Part shown: positions 25,401 to 33,084 of the stretch, one piece after another
Numbering within the stretch: the stretch's first letter is position 1
Layout of the letters: each line of letters begins with the position of its first letter
Assembly: GCA_965230415.1 (NCBI GenBank)
Contig: CBDDKZ010000005.1
Coordinates: 2,294,001 to 2,358,000 of the forward strand
Direction: 5' to 3'
Length of the DNA stretch: 64,000 nucleotides
Origin: CBDDKZ01 sp965230415
GTDB lineage: Bacteria; Bacteroidota; Bacteroidia; Cytophagales; JAAEPT01
Position numbers and translations under genes: made by a program
The notes under the pieces: generated by a model
What the model saw: only the letters and a program-made list of their open reading frames with translations
The model's database searches: none
What the model was told of the DNA's origin: nothing

Positions 25401-27546
25401 GCCTACCGCCGTTGACACGCTGGCAATAGATACATTGAGAAGTGATGACGTGGTCTCGGTAGTTATGATATCCAATTTTGTTTGTTTAACAGACACCGCA
25501 TCCGATGAAGCAGATACAAGTATAAATGTGGGAGTTGTAGAAGTACAGGTCGATATTACACCAACTTCAGCAGACATCTGTCTCAATGAAGAAGTATGTT
25601 TCTATGCAACTCCGGCAAATGGAGGTGCCAATCCTGTTTTTACCTGGTATTTGAATGGAAATGATATTCAAAGCGGCCCTGTCGATTCGCTTTGTTCGAA
25701 TACTTTTCAGGATGGGGATGAATTATTTGTAATGTTGACTTCTGATCTGGCATGTGCACAAGATGACCCTTTTGACAGCTCGGAGGTAGTTGTAATAAAC
25801 GTTTCCACGCAAGACCCTACAATCAATGTGGTAGCAAGTACAGATTCGACGTGCCTTGGCGCTCCTGTAGATTTTGTCGCCAGTGGTAACAACTGGGGGC
25901 AGGATCCGGTGTTTTACTGGTTAGTAAACGGCGTAATAACTGATACAATTACAGGGCTTGATGCACAGCCTCCATTGACTTTGACTTTAACCGACTTTAA
26001 TACGGGTGATGTCATTTCGGCGAGTGTTACTTCAAGCTTAAGTTGTGCCGGAAACCCGATTGCGATTGATACTGCTGATCCTGTGGTTATTGATACCAAT
26101 ATCAATGCAGGTTTAACGATGCAACTATTAAATGATGCCACATGTAGTAATGATGATGTGGTTATAGGGCTGACTCCTTATAATTCTGGTGATAGTTCCA
26201 GAATGGTAGTTTATGTAAATGGATTACCTGTTTTTAATGTGGATTATCCCGATGGTATTTTAACTACCTCTCTGTTAAATGATGGAGATTCGATTTCAGT
26301 AGTGCTTTATCCAACAGGCGAGTGCGCAGGTGATAGCGTAATAATAGATACCTCATTAATTATTTCATTAGATCCTTTACTAAGCCCAACATTTACGCTT
26401 GATAAAAGTGTAGATGTATTCTGCGAGGATTCCAGCGCTACTTTTTGTGGAATAGATACGGCCAATCTGGGTAGCGCGCCAATTTGGTCCTTTTATTACA
26501 ACGGCCAAAAAATTGATGAAGAAATTGACCCTGATACGACCTATTGTGTGACTTTAGATGACATTAACGATGGCGATGAGGTAAGTATGGTTGTACATGG
26601 TTCTTATCAATGTTCACGTGCTGATAGTGTGGTAAGAAGTGAGGAAATTTCACTGCAACCAGGCTCAGCAATTAATTTAAACTTGTCTTCGAATATCAAT
26701 GATACTTGTTATTTGGAAGATGAAATGAGCTTTATCTTCACGGTAACTGATGATATCGATCCAGATGCAAATACCAACTATCAGTGGTTGGTGAATGGAC
26801 AGGAATTGGATCATGATGATTTGACCTATACGCACGAAGATCCCTTATCGGGTGATGTTATAGCTGTGATGGTAACAACGGATCAACGTTGTGTCGATAC
26901 GCAGGTTGCAATAGATTCTGTTACGCTAAATTTCAGCTACCCTGTGGAAGCAGAAGCTAATCAAAGTGATTTTGATCAATACCAGCTCGGTGAAGTGATT
27001 GTATTGGATGGCACCGGAAGTACCACCATAGATGATGACCCTAATGAAGAACCCATTTATTATTTATGGTCTCATTTCATAAACGATGAGCACGACACAC
27101 TGCAATTTGGTGCCGATCCCTTGGTTCATATCGACTACGAACTTAATGATGAACAAATGAATGAATTCATAGTGAACGAAAGCAGGTATCGAATTTTAGT
27201 ATCTAACGCTTTTTGCTGGGATACTGCATGGGTTACCCCTGTTGTGGCCGATACTTTTGAGATTCCAAATATATTCACACCAAATGAAGATGGTCAGCAC
27301 GATGTATGGCAATTCAGAAATCCTCATATTCATCCTGAACTGGAAGTACATGTATTTAGCCGATGGGGTCGAGAGGAGTTATTTACGCACGATGGCAGTA
27401 GTCCGTATGAGGAATACAATGCCTGGGATGGCACTTATGATGGAGAACCGGTTCCGGCAGGAACTTACTATTACATAGTAAACACGGACCCTCATAATCC
27501 TGAAAAAAATATCGTTCGGAAAGGCCATGTGAATATTGTCAGATAA
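22447..27546 (+). CDS. Second giant T9SS-secreted surface protein, paralogue with fewer modules
   Basis: The protein is 1699 aa with the same architecture as the 2062-aa protein: signal peptide (M-R-I-L-K-I-V-C...V-M-A-Q), parallel beta-helix to about residue 545, a C-G-C-D-A-R-E segment, seven Ig-like modules from about residue 850, and a type B sorting domain from I-P-N-I-F-T-P-N-E-D-G-Q (about 1604) to a terminal Val-Arg. Several modules match counterparts in the first protein closely, for example D-T-L-R-S-D-D-V-V-S-V and N-N-W-G-Q-D-P. It lacks modules equivalent to numbers 2, 3, 4 and 6 of the first protein. It is likely exported by T9SS and may use the neighbouring PorP/SprF. It sits behind a terminator, so it is probably regulated separately. 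Confidence 0.9.
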   Translation: MRILKIVCITLALLSVNSVMAQTVVTDANIDDLFNVNALQAGGDYVLSGVTQSRTFTIGGVNINAPLIIDGSPLPDNVTVIVQFQGTVLFQGGAAGSSISGITIQPSGHAGSGLSLQGVTNIVIGANNAKRTVIRNFNSNGIELNGASNIDIINCAIYNNGNQSNGNTNGILVFENSNNIDIENCYIGLDENGNRDVNNISNKENGLTISRGANNVNIIGNVISDNGPVSAAWNVSGSAEFAGVGISAQGGGRPNAIVLRDNIVGLNIDGSDDNLYGNHRLGIWCYQADDLTFENNVISGNGRGANANSDNPPDGRTDHATGLYMSEVTSSTISGNIVGLDALGLQAMPNNGNGIQLDGCTNITVENNTIGGNGRNGVFVEEDEDVAGGSGASGSNIIVRNNNIGLNVNNGPVGNGHAGIESNSNTTTIEGNIICANSRLGILLRPGIEGGNGQGAPKAFSGNNITNNHIGVLSDLTTSYPNEEGGIKIVDVNANGLNAANSGHTIADNVIMQNIDGASNDGDGFGIYIGGTDANLNLLSENIISCNDGEPIILGTTFGGDDPGNDDKQVPEISISASNVNFVRGYGEPGDIIELFRKSEAFDPNNTGCGCDAREFLTSTTIDNNGEWEIVANGFQYDEVSATARTNAQPGQNNTSPLACKEVRPAIVTTEDVCEGEVVDFIFDEHEALQLIINIGTQDLGNAVGNIIFTDQINVVDGQPINYQWTSTQSGTLYIQVTSVEGINTSNSVVYQFEVYPQPTFGVTSAAPDLVCPNYDTSNVQISGVDASHTVQWYASTDGVNFTAMNPNPGNPFQDTHDVQTWYYGEIIDDTPNACAANSDTVMIDVRDIVEPTIDLNIDNSGTCSGDEWNFSVSLTNAGPNPTINWFVNTDLRSNDLNFSPNDLVNGDEVIIEVVINDTGCVNSTVLNDTVEIDGIIDVETPMVTIIPDQSSICLNDTAIFTAIPTNGGDSPLYNWYINGNLVVGPTAVDTLAIDTLRSDDVVSVVMISNFVCLTDTASDEADTSINVGVVEVQVDITPTSADICLNEEVCFYATPANGGANPVFTWYLNGNDIQSGPVDSLCSNTFQDGDELFVMLTSDLACAQDDPFDSSEVVVINVSTQDPTINVVASTDSTCLGAPVDFVASGNNWGQDPVFYWLVNGVITDTITGLDAQPPLTLTLTDFNTGDVISASVTSSLSCAGNPIAIDTADPVVIDTNINAGLTMQLLNDATCSNDDVVIGLTPYNSGDSSRMVVYVNGLPVFNVDYPDGILTTSLLNDGDSISVVLYPTGECAGDSVIIDTSLIISLDPLLSPTFTLDKSVDVFCEDSSATFCGIDTANLGSAPIWSFYYNGQKIDEEIDPDTTYCVTLDDINDGDEVSMVVHGSYQCSRADSVVRSEEISLQPGSAINLNLSSNINDTCYLEDEMSFIFTVTDDIDPDANTNYQWLVNGQELDHDDLTYTHEDPLSGDVIAVMVTTDQRCVDTQVAIDSVTLNFSYPVEAEANQSDFDQYQLGEVIVLDGTGSTTIDDDPNEEPIYYLWSHFINDEHDTLQFGADPLVHIDYELNDEQMNEFIVNESRYRILVSNAFCWDTAWVTPVVADTFEIPNIFTPNEDGQHDVWQFRNPHIHPELEVHVFSRWGREELFTHDGSSPYEEYNAWDGTYDGEPVPAGTYYYIVNTDPHNPEKNIVRKGHVNIVR
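24997..26944 (+). repeat. Array of seven ~92-aa Ig-like modules in the second giant protein
   Basis: Module starts fall near 24997, 25265, 25541, 25815, 26104, 26380 and 26672. The order of recognisable modules follows that of the first protein, with gaps where modules are absent. Most carry the same early and late cysteines, which could form one disulfide per module outside the cell. Confidence 0.72.
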
Positions 27547-27621
27547 ATGGCAATCCATGAATGCATACATTTAGTTTCACGATTTTTTGAAAATTGGAAC
27601 ATTAATACCTAATTTTATTAA

Positions 27622-28125
27622 GTGAATTTCGAAGATGCTAAAGCCAAATACATTGATGCCTGGGGTACATTAGGTACTAGTTGGGGTATCAACAAAGCAA
27701 TGGCAAAGATACATGCTTTGTTACTTGTTTCGCCACGAGCGCTATCCACAGAAGAAATAATGGATGATTTACAGATTTCTAGAGGCAATGCCAACATGAA
27801 TATCCGTGCGCTATTAGACTGGGGACTTATATATAAGACGTATCGTAACGGTGATAGAAAGGAATATTTTGCTTCCGAAAAGGACATATGGGCTGTTGCT
27901 AAGCAGGTAATACGAGAAAGACGAAAGAGGGAATTAGAGCCTGTAATTAAAATGTTGGACCAGGTCAGTCGTATAGAAACCGGACGTAGCCCTGACGAAA
28001 GGGAGTTTAAAAAGGTAACTAAAGATCTGAAAAAAATGGCCAACAACTCAGATAAAATGCTCGATGCGGCTATCCGGGCCGAAGAAAATTGGTTTTTTAG
28101 CAATATTGTTAAATTGTTTAAGTAA
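27622..28125 (+). CDS. GbsR/MarR-type transcriptional regulator
   Basis: The protein is 167 aa and starts with GTG at 27622. The GbsR-like pattern is clear: W-G-T-L-G-T-S-W-G-I-N-K-A-M-A-K-I-H-A-L-L near the N-terminus, then a winged helix with L-S-T-E-E-I-M-D-D-L-Q-I-S-R-G-N-A-N-M-N (about residues 52-71), and G-D-R-K-E-Y-F wing residues. Members of this MarR-related group (COG1510) control osmoprotectant or metabolic genes. A 25-bp dyad lies 11 bp after its stop and before the acyl-CoA ligase gene, a plausible target. An open frame on the opposite strand of almost the same length is a shadow. Confidence 0.85.
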   Translation: MNFEDAKAKYIDAWGTLGTSWGINKAMAKIHALLLVSPRALSTEEIMDDLQISRGNANMNIRALLDWGLIYKTYRNGDRKEYFASEKDIWAVAKQVIRERRKRELEPVIKMLDQVSRIETGRSPDEREFKKVTKDLKKMANNSDKMLDAAIRAEENWFFSNIVKLFK

Positions 28126-28136
28126 TTTTTTCGTAT

Positions 28137-28161
28137 AATACTATGACGTTCCCATAGTATT
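28137..28161. promoter_or_regulatory. Perfect inverted repeat between GbsR-type regulator and acyl-CoA ligase genes
   Basis: AATACTATG (28137-28145) and its exact complement CATAGTATT (28153-28161) flank a 7-nt spacer. No T-run follows, so it is a weak terminator candidate; its size and position suit an operator. That the GbsR-type protein binds it is inference. Confidence 0.55.
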
Positions 28162-28204
28162 CTGTAGGTCTGGAGCGTTATTACTTAATAAACTGCATTT
28201 ATTT

Positions 28205-29962
28205 ATGGAACTAACCCGGTTATTTGATATTATATATCATCAACAAGCTACTTTTCCGCAATCGGAATGTCTCGTTAAAAAAGAAAATGGTGAGTGGATT
28301 CCTTTAAGCACCCAGGAAGTTATTGACAAAGCAAACTTGGTAAGTATGGCTTTGCTTAAACTGGGAGTGGGTAAAGGAGACAAAGTAGCTATTATTTCCT
28401 GGAATAGACCGGAATGGAATATTGTTGACCTGGGAATTCAACAAATTGGGGCGGTAAGTGTGCCCATGTATCCTACTATTACTGTTGAAGACTATAAATA
28501 CATCTTTACAGATGCCGAAGTTAAAGTGGCCTTTGCCGCAGATGAAGAGTTGTATCAAAAGGTGAGTGAGGCCGTTGCCGATTTGCCACTCAACGAAATA
28601 TATACTTTTGACCGGGTAAGTGAGGCTCCAAATTGGGAGGGCCTGCTGGAAGGTGCTCAAAATGAAGATCAATCGGTATTACCGTCGTATAAAGATGCCG
28701 TGCAGGGAGAAGATTTATTTACCATAATCTATACGTCGGGAACCACGGGAAACCCAAAAGGGGTGATGCTTAACCATCGGAATGTGGTAAGTAATATTGA
28801 AGCTTGCGCACCGCACCTGCCTATTGATCACACTAGTAAAGCATTGAGCTTTTTACCGATGTGCCACATATTTGAACGTATGCTTGTGTTTCTTTATTTG
28901 CGTGCGGGTGTTTCGGTATTTTATGCCGAAAGTATGGACACTATCGGTGATAACCTGAGAGAAGTCAAACCACACTTCTTTACATGTGTACCGCGTCTAC
29001 TCGAAAAAGTGTATGATCGAATTTACGCAAGGGGTCAGGCACTATCCGGAATTAAAAAGAAAATGTTCTTCTGGGCTTTGAAGCTTGGAATGAAGTATGA
29101 TATGCATAAAAACCAGGGTGGTTGGTATAACTTTCAGCTGAACCTGGCTAATAAGCTAATTTTCAGCAAATGGCGCGAAGCATTAGGCGGAAATGTTGTG
29201 GCGATCGTTTCAGGTTCGGCGGCACTTCAGCCACGTCTTGCAACCGTTTTTTGGGCTGCAAGAATTCCTGTATTACAGGGTTATGGCCTTACCGAAACAT
29301 CTCCTGTTGTAACAACCAATAGATGCGAAGTCGCAGAACATAAGATTGGCTCTTCAGGCACGGTAGTTGGGGATGTGGAAGTTAAAATTGCTGAGGATGG
29401 TGAGATCTTAGTAAAAGGCTCCAATGTAATGATGGGATATTACAAAAACCAGGAAGCTACAGATAAAGTCATTAAAGACGGCTGGTTCCATACAGGAGAT
29501 ATCGGGGAACTTGACAATAAAGGTTTTTTAACCATTACCGATCGTAAAAAAGAAATTTTTAAAACTTCCGGAGGGAAGTACATAGCTCCTCAAATAATTG
29601 AAAACAAGTTCAAAGAATCGGTTCTAATTGAACAACTAATGGTAGTAGGAGAAAATCAGAAATTTGCAGGAGCCCTCATCGTTCCGTCTTTTGAGGCACT
29701 TCGCGAGTATTGTAATTCAAATAATATCGATTACACCAGCGATGAGGAGATTGTTAAAAACCCACAGGTGATTGCGAAATTTGAGTCTGAGAAAGATCGA
29801 TTAAACGAATCATTTGCACAGTGGGAAAAAATTAAACAAATAAGACTTCTACCAAACTCCTGGACTGTAGATACCGGTGAACTTACACCAACTATGAAAT
29901 GCAAACGAAAAGTTGTAAAGCAAAAATACGGTTCTTATATAGACGATATGTATAAAGAATAA
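28205..29962 (+). CDS. Long-chain acyl-CoA synthetase (AMP-binding)
   Basis: The protein is 585 aa. The AMP-binding P-loop is I-I-Y-T-S-G-T-T-G-N-P-K-G-V-M (about residues 175-189), the adenylate motif is Q-G-Y-G-L-T-E-T-S-P (about 359), and the hinge and C-terminal domain show G-W-F-H-T-G-D-I-G and I-T-D-R-K-K-E-I-F-K-T-S-G-G-K-Y. This is the FadD/long-chain fatty acid CoA ligase type common in Bacteroidota: fatty acid + ATP + CoA to acyl-CoA + AMP + PPi, at the inner membrane face. It lies downstream of the GbsR-type gene and the dyad at 28137. The final lysine-containing motif, P-T-M-K-C-K-R-K, is intact. Confidence 0.92.
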   Translation: MELTRLFDIIYHQQATFPQSECLVKKENGEWIPLSTQEVIDKANLVSMALLKLGVGKGDKVAIISWNRPEWNIVDLGIQQIGAVSVPMYPTITVEDYKYIFTDAEVKVAFAADEELYQKVSEAVADLPLNEIYTFDRVSEAPNWEGLLEGAQNEDQSVLPSYKDAVQGEDLFTIIYTSGTTGNPKGVMLNHRNVVSNIEACAPHLPIDHTSKALSFLPMCHIFERMLVFLYLRAGVSVFYAESMDTIGDNLREVKPHFFTCVPRLLEKVYDRIYARGQALSGIKKKMFFWALKLGMKYDMHKNQGGWYNFQLNLANKLIFSKWREALGGNVVAIVSGSAALQPRLATVFWAARIPVLQGYGLTETSPVVTTNRCEVAEHKIGSSGTVVGDVEVKIAEDGEILVKGSNVMMGYYKNQEATDKVIKDGWFHTGDIGELDNKGFLTITDRKKEIFKTSGGKYIAPQIIENKFKESVLIEQLMVVGENQKFAGALIVPSFEALREYCNSNNIDYTSDEEIVKNPQVIAKFESEKDRLNESFAQWEKIKQIRLLPNSWTVDTGELTPTMKCKRKVVKQKYGSYIDDMYKE

Positions 29963-30027
29963 TCTTTTGATTATCTTACAGGAAAATAATAGCAGAAGAA
30001 AGTTTCAATTAAAGAATATTCAAAAGT

Positions 30028-30807
30028 ATGATCGCTCTTATATCGCCCGCTAAGAAGCTGAACTACGATAAAGAACTACCAACAACCGAACATACAATTC
30101 CTGATGGTCTTGAGAATGCAGCATATTTGATAAAAAAACTAAAGAAACTTTCCAAGAAGAAAATTATATCCATAATGGGACTTAGCGAAGCATTGGCCTC
30201 GTTAAATCACGACCGTTATCAACAGTGGGAATTGCCCTTTACTCCTGAAAATGCCCGTCAGGCTATTTTGGCTTTTGACGGAGAAGTATATTGGGGAATT
30301 GAAGCATATAAATATAGTAATGAGGATTTCGATTTTGCACAAAAGCGATTAAGAATTCTTTCAGGCCTGCACGGCCTTTTGCGCCCCCTGGACCTTATTC
30401 AACCCTATAGGCTGGAAATGGGTACCAAATGGAATATTACCCCTAAGATTGATACGCTATATAAATATTGGGGGAATCAGATAACAGATCAACTAAACGA
30501 TCTTTTAAAAGAACAACAATCAGATACACTTATTAATCTGGCATCAAATGAATATTTTAAGTCGGTAAACCAGGAAAGACTAAACGCAACTATTATTACA
30601 TGTCATTTTAAGCAATTAAAGAACGGAGAGTATAAAGCTTTAATGACCTATGCAAAAAGGGCAAGAGGGTTTATGGCTTCTTTCATGATTCAGAATAAAT
30701 TGGAGTCAGTAGATGATTTGAAATCATTTGATACGGCCGGATACTACTTTAATGAACAATTATCTAAGGAAAACGATTGGGTTTTTACACGCGATTCTTT
30801 AGCATAA
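30028..30807 (+). CDS. yaaA: YaaA-family peroxide stress protein
   Basis: The protein is 259 aa, the standard length. It begins with the family signature M-I-A-L-I-S-P-A-K-K-L-N-Y and contains L-S-G-L-H-G-L-L-R-P-L-D-L-I-Q-P-Y-R-L-E-M-G (about residues 112-133), I-N-L-A-S-N-E-Y-F-K and R-A-R-G-F-M-A-S-F-M. YaaA lowers free intracellular iron and oxidative DNA damage during peroxide stress in E. coli. It is soluble and cytoplasmic. It is 65 bp after the acyl-CoA ligase. Confidence 0.93.
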   Translation: MIALISPAKKLNYDKELPTTEHTIPDGLENAAYLIKKLKKLSKKKIISIMGLSEALASLNHDRYQQWELPFTPENARQAILAFDGEVYWGIEAYKYSNEDFDFAQKRLRILSGLHGLLRPLDLIQPYRLEMGTKWNITPKIDTLYKYWGNQITDQLNDLLKEQQSDTLINLASNEYFKSVNQERLNATIITCHFKQLKNGEYKALMTYAKRARGFMASFMIQNKLESVDDLKSFDTAGYYFNEQLSKENDWVFTRDSLA

Positions 30808-30945
30808 ATTTATAGGAACTCAATCAGCTCTTATTTGTTATATTAACAAAGTATGGTATAATTTTTGATGTTACATACAACGATAATAGTACATTAATGC
30901 CACAATTATTATTACAATATTAATATAATCGCTTATATTTAAAAT

Positions 30946-33084
30946 ATGATGAAGAAACGATTTTATCATTATTTTGGGAGTGCCACTATTCTTGTGTTAT
31001 TCGTTGCGCTTACGCCAATTGTTGCTGATAAAGGAAGTAATAACGGTGCGTATTCGGAAGACCCCCTTAGCAAAGAGGAGGTTTTGGTTAATGTAGTAAC
31101 CAGTATATTAAACAACGGTCATTACCAACCTCAGGACATAAATGATACCTTTTCATTAAAGGTTTATGAAACCTATCTGGACAGGCTTGATTATAGTAAA
31201 AAGTTTCTAATTCGCGAAGATTTAGACGCGTTGGTGAAATTTAACAAACTTATCGATGATGAAGTACTGGGGGCTAAGACAGCATTCTTCGAGCTATCTT
31301 ACAAAATTATTGTAAAGCGAATAGAAGAAGCTAAATCCTATTATGAGGATATTCTTTCTGAACCATTTGACTTTTCAAAGCATGAAGATATTCAACTGGA
31401 TTATGAAAAATTGGACTATGCCAAAGATCAAACGGAGCTAAAGGAACGCTGGCGTAAGTATTTGAAATATCAAACATTAGTAAAACTAAATAACAAAATT
31501 CGCAGCCAAGAGGAGGAACTGGCTAAATCAGATACTGTTACTGTAAAATCGGAGGCAGAATTAGAAAAAACCTGTAGAGAAAAAGTACTTAAAGACCATG
31601 AACAATGGTTTAAGCGTATGCAACGTCTGGAACGCCAGGAACGTTATTCTTTGTTTATTAATACTATTGCCGCCGTATTTGATCCGCATACAAACTATTA
31701 TCCTCCAAAAGACAAAGAAAATTTTGACATCTCCCTTTCGGGAAGACTCGAAGGAATTGGTGCCACTTTACAAGAGTCTGATGGCTATATAAAAGTTACG
31801 CGAATAGTTCCGGGAAGTGCCAGTTCCAGACAAGGTGAACTGAAAGCCGGTGATTTTATATTGGCGGTAGGTCAGGGAGACGAGGAGCCTGTCGATATCG
31901 TTGATATGCGCCTCGATGAGGCCGTGAAATTGATTAGAGGCAAGAAAGGAACAGAAGTACGTCTGACTGTGAAGAAAATTGACGGTAGTACTAAAGTCAT
32001 TTCAATAATACGAGATGTGGTAATATTAGAAGAAACCTACGCGAAATCAGCCGTGGTTAAAAATAAAGAACAGGGTTTGCGTATCGGTTATATTTACCTA
32101 CCAAAGTTTTATGCCGATTTTAATAATCGTGGAGGAAGAAGCTGCTATAAAGATGTCAAGAAGGAAATTGCCAAACTTCGAGACGAGAATATTGAAGGAC
32201 TAATACTCGATTTAAGAAATAATGGTGGTGGTTCTTTAAGCGATGTTGTGGACATGGGCGGTTTGTTCATAGAATCTGGTCCTATTGTTCAAACAAAGAA
32301 TAGAAGAAGTGCTCCTGCCGTATATCGCGATCGGGATCCATCTGTGCAATATACAGGCCCATTAGTGATCATGGTAAACTCGTTAAGTGCATCGGCATCT
32401 GAAATTTTGGCTGCGGCAATGCAGGACTATGAAAGAGCAATTATTATAGGTAGTACGTCAACTTATGGTAAGGGCACCGTGCAAAGATTCGAAAATCTGG
32501 ATCAGCACTTATCCGCCGATTACCAATACCTTAAACCACTTGGTTCCGTGAAAATTACAACGAGCAAGTTTTATAGAGTAAATGGAGGAGCTACCCAATG
32601 GAAAGGAGTAATTCCCGATATAAAATTACCGGACACCTATGCTTATATAGAAGTAGGCGAAAAAGAACTGGAGCACTCGATGCCCTGGGATGAAATTGAG
32701 CCTGCTGACTATCAAAAATGGTCCGATAATAAGAAGTTCAAAAAAGCAATTGCGAAAAGTGAGAAGCGAATTGCCAAAGATTCGAGTTTTGTATTAATAG
32801 ATGAGAAAGCCAAGCGATTCAAAGAACTTAGAGATCATAATATCTATTCATTAAACTTAGAAACTTATAGAAATGAACGTGAACGTGAAAAGAAAGAAGG
32901 TGCTAAGTATGACAATATTATGGAAAATGAAATTGTTTCACTCGAAGTATATACGTTAAAAGCCGATCAAGAGGCATTTGCAGGTGATACCACCAAGATT
33001 ACCCGGAATGACGAATTCCAGGGTAAATTGAAAAAGGACATTTACCTGCTTGAAGCTATGTCAATAATCAATGACATTAAATAA
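30946..33084 (+). CDS. prc: Carboxy-terminal (tail-specific) protease, Prc type
   Basis: The protein is 712 aa with a signal peptide or N-terminal anchor (residues 4-28). An N-terminal helical region is followed by a PDZ domain (about 245-345, with I-K-V-T-R-I-V-P-G-S-A-S and V-R-L-T-V-K-K), then the S41 core: L-I-L-D-L-R-N-N-G-G-G-S and the catalytic dyad Ser483 (S-A-S-A-S-E) and Lys509 (T-Y-G-K-G-T-V-Q). The C-terminal helical domain corresponds to DUF3340. Such periplasmic proteases degrade or process C-termini of envelope proteins. Its 3' end overlaps the CAP-OmpA gene by 14 bp, which suggests translational coupling. Confidence 0.93.
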   Translation: MMKKRFYHYFGSATILVLFVALTPIVADKGSNNGAYSEDPLSKEEVLVNVVTSILNNGHYQPQDINDTFSLKVYETYLDRLDYSKKFLIREDLDALVKFNKLIDDEVLGAKTAFFELSYKIIVKRIEEAKSYYEDILSEPFDFSKHEDIQLDYEKLDYAKDQTELKERWRKYLKYQTLVKLNNKIRSQEEELAKSDTVTVKSEAELEKTCREKVLKDHEQWFKRMQRLERQERYSLFINTIAAVFDPHTNYYPPKDKENFDISLSGRLEGIGATLQESDGYIKVTRIVPGSASSRQGELKAGDFILAVGQGDEEPVDIVDMRLDEAVKLIRGKKGTEVRLTVKKIDGSTKVISIIRDVVILEETYAKSAVVKNKEQGLRIGYIYLPKFYADFNNRGGRSCYKDVKKEIAKLRDENIEGLILDLRNNGGGSLSDVVDMGGLFIESGPIVQTKNRRSAPAVYRDRDPSVQYTGPLVIMVNSLSASASEILAAAMQDYERAIIIGSTSTYGKGTVQRFENLDQHLSADYQYLKPLGSVKITTSKFYRVNGGATQWKGVIPDIKLPDTYAYIEVGEKELEHSMPWDEIEPADYQKWSDNKKFKKAIAKSEKRIAKDSSFVLIDEKAKRFKELRDHNIYSLNLETYRNEREREKKEGAKYDNIMENEIVSLEVYTLKADQEAFAGDTTKITRNDEFQGKLKKDIYLLEAMSIINDIK

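Noticed and set aside
27618..28103. Long open frame antisense to the GbsR-type gene
   Set aside because: It mirrors the sense gene, encodes a Ser/Leu-rich sequence with no domain, and the sense frame matches a known family.
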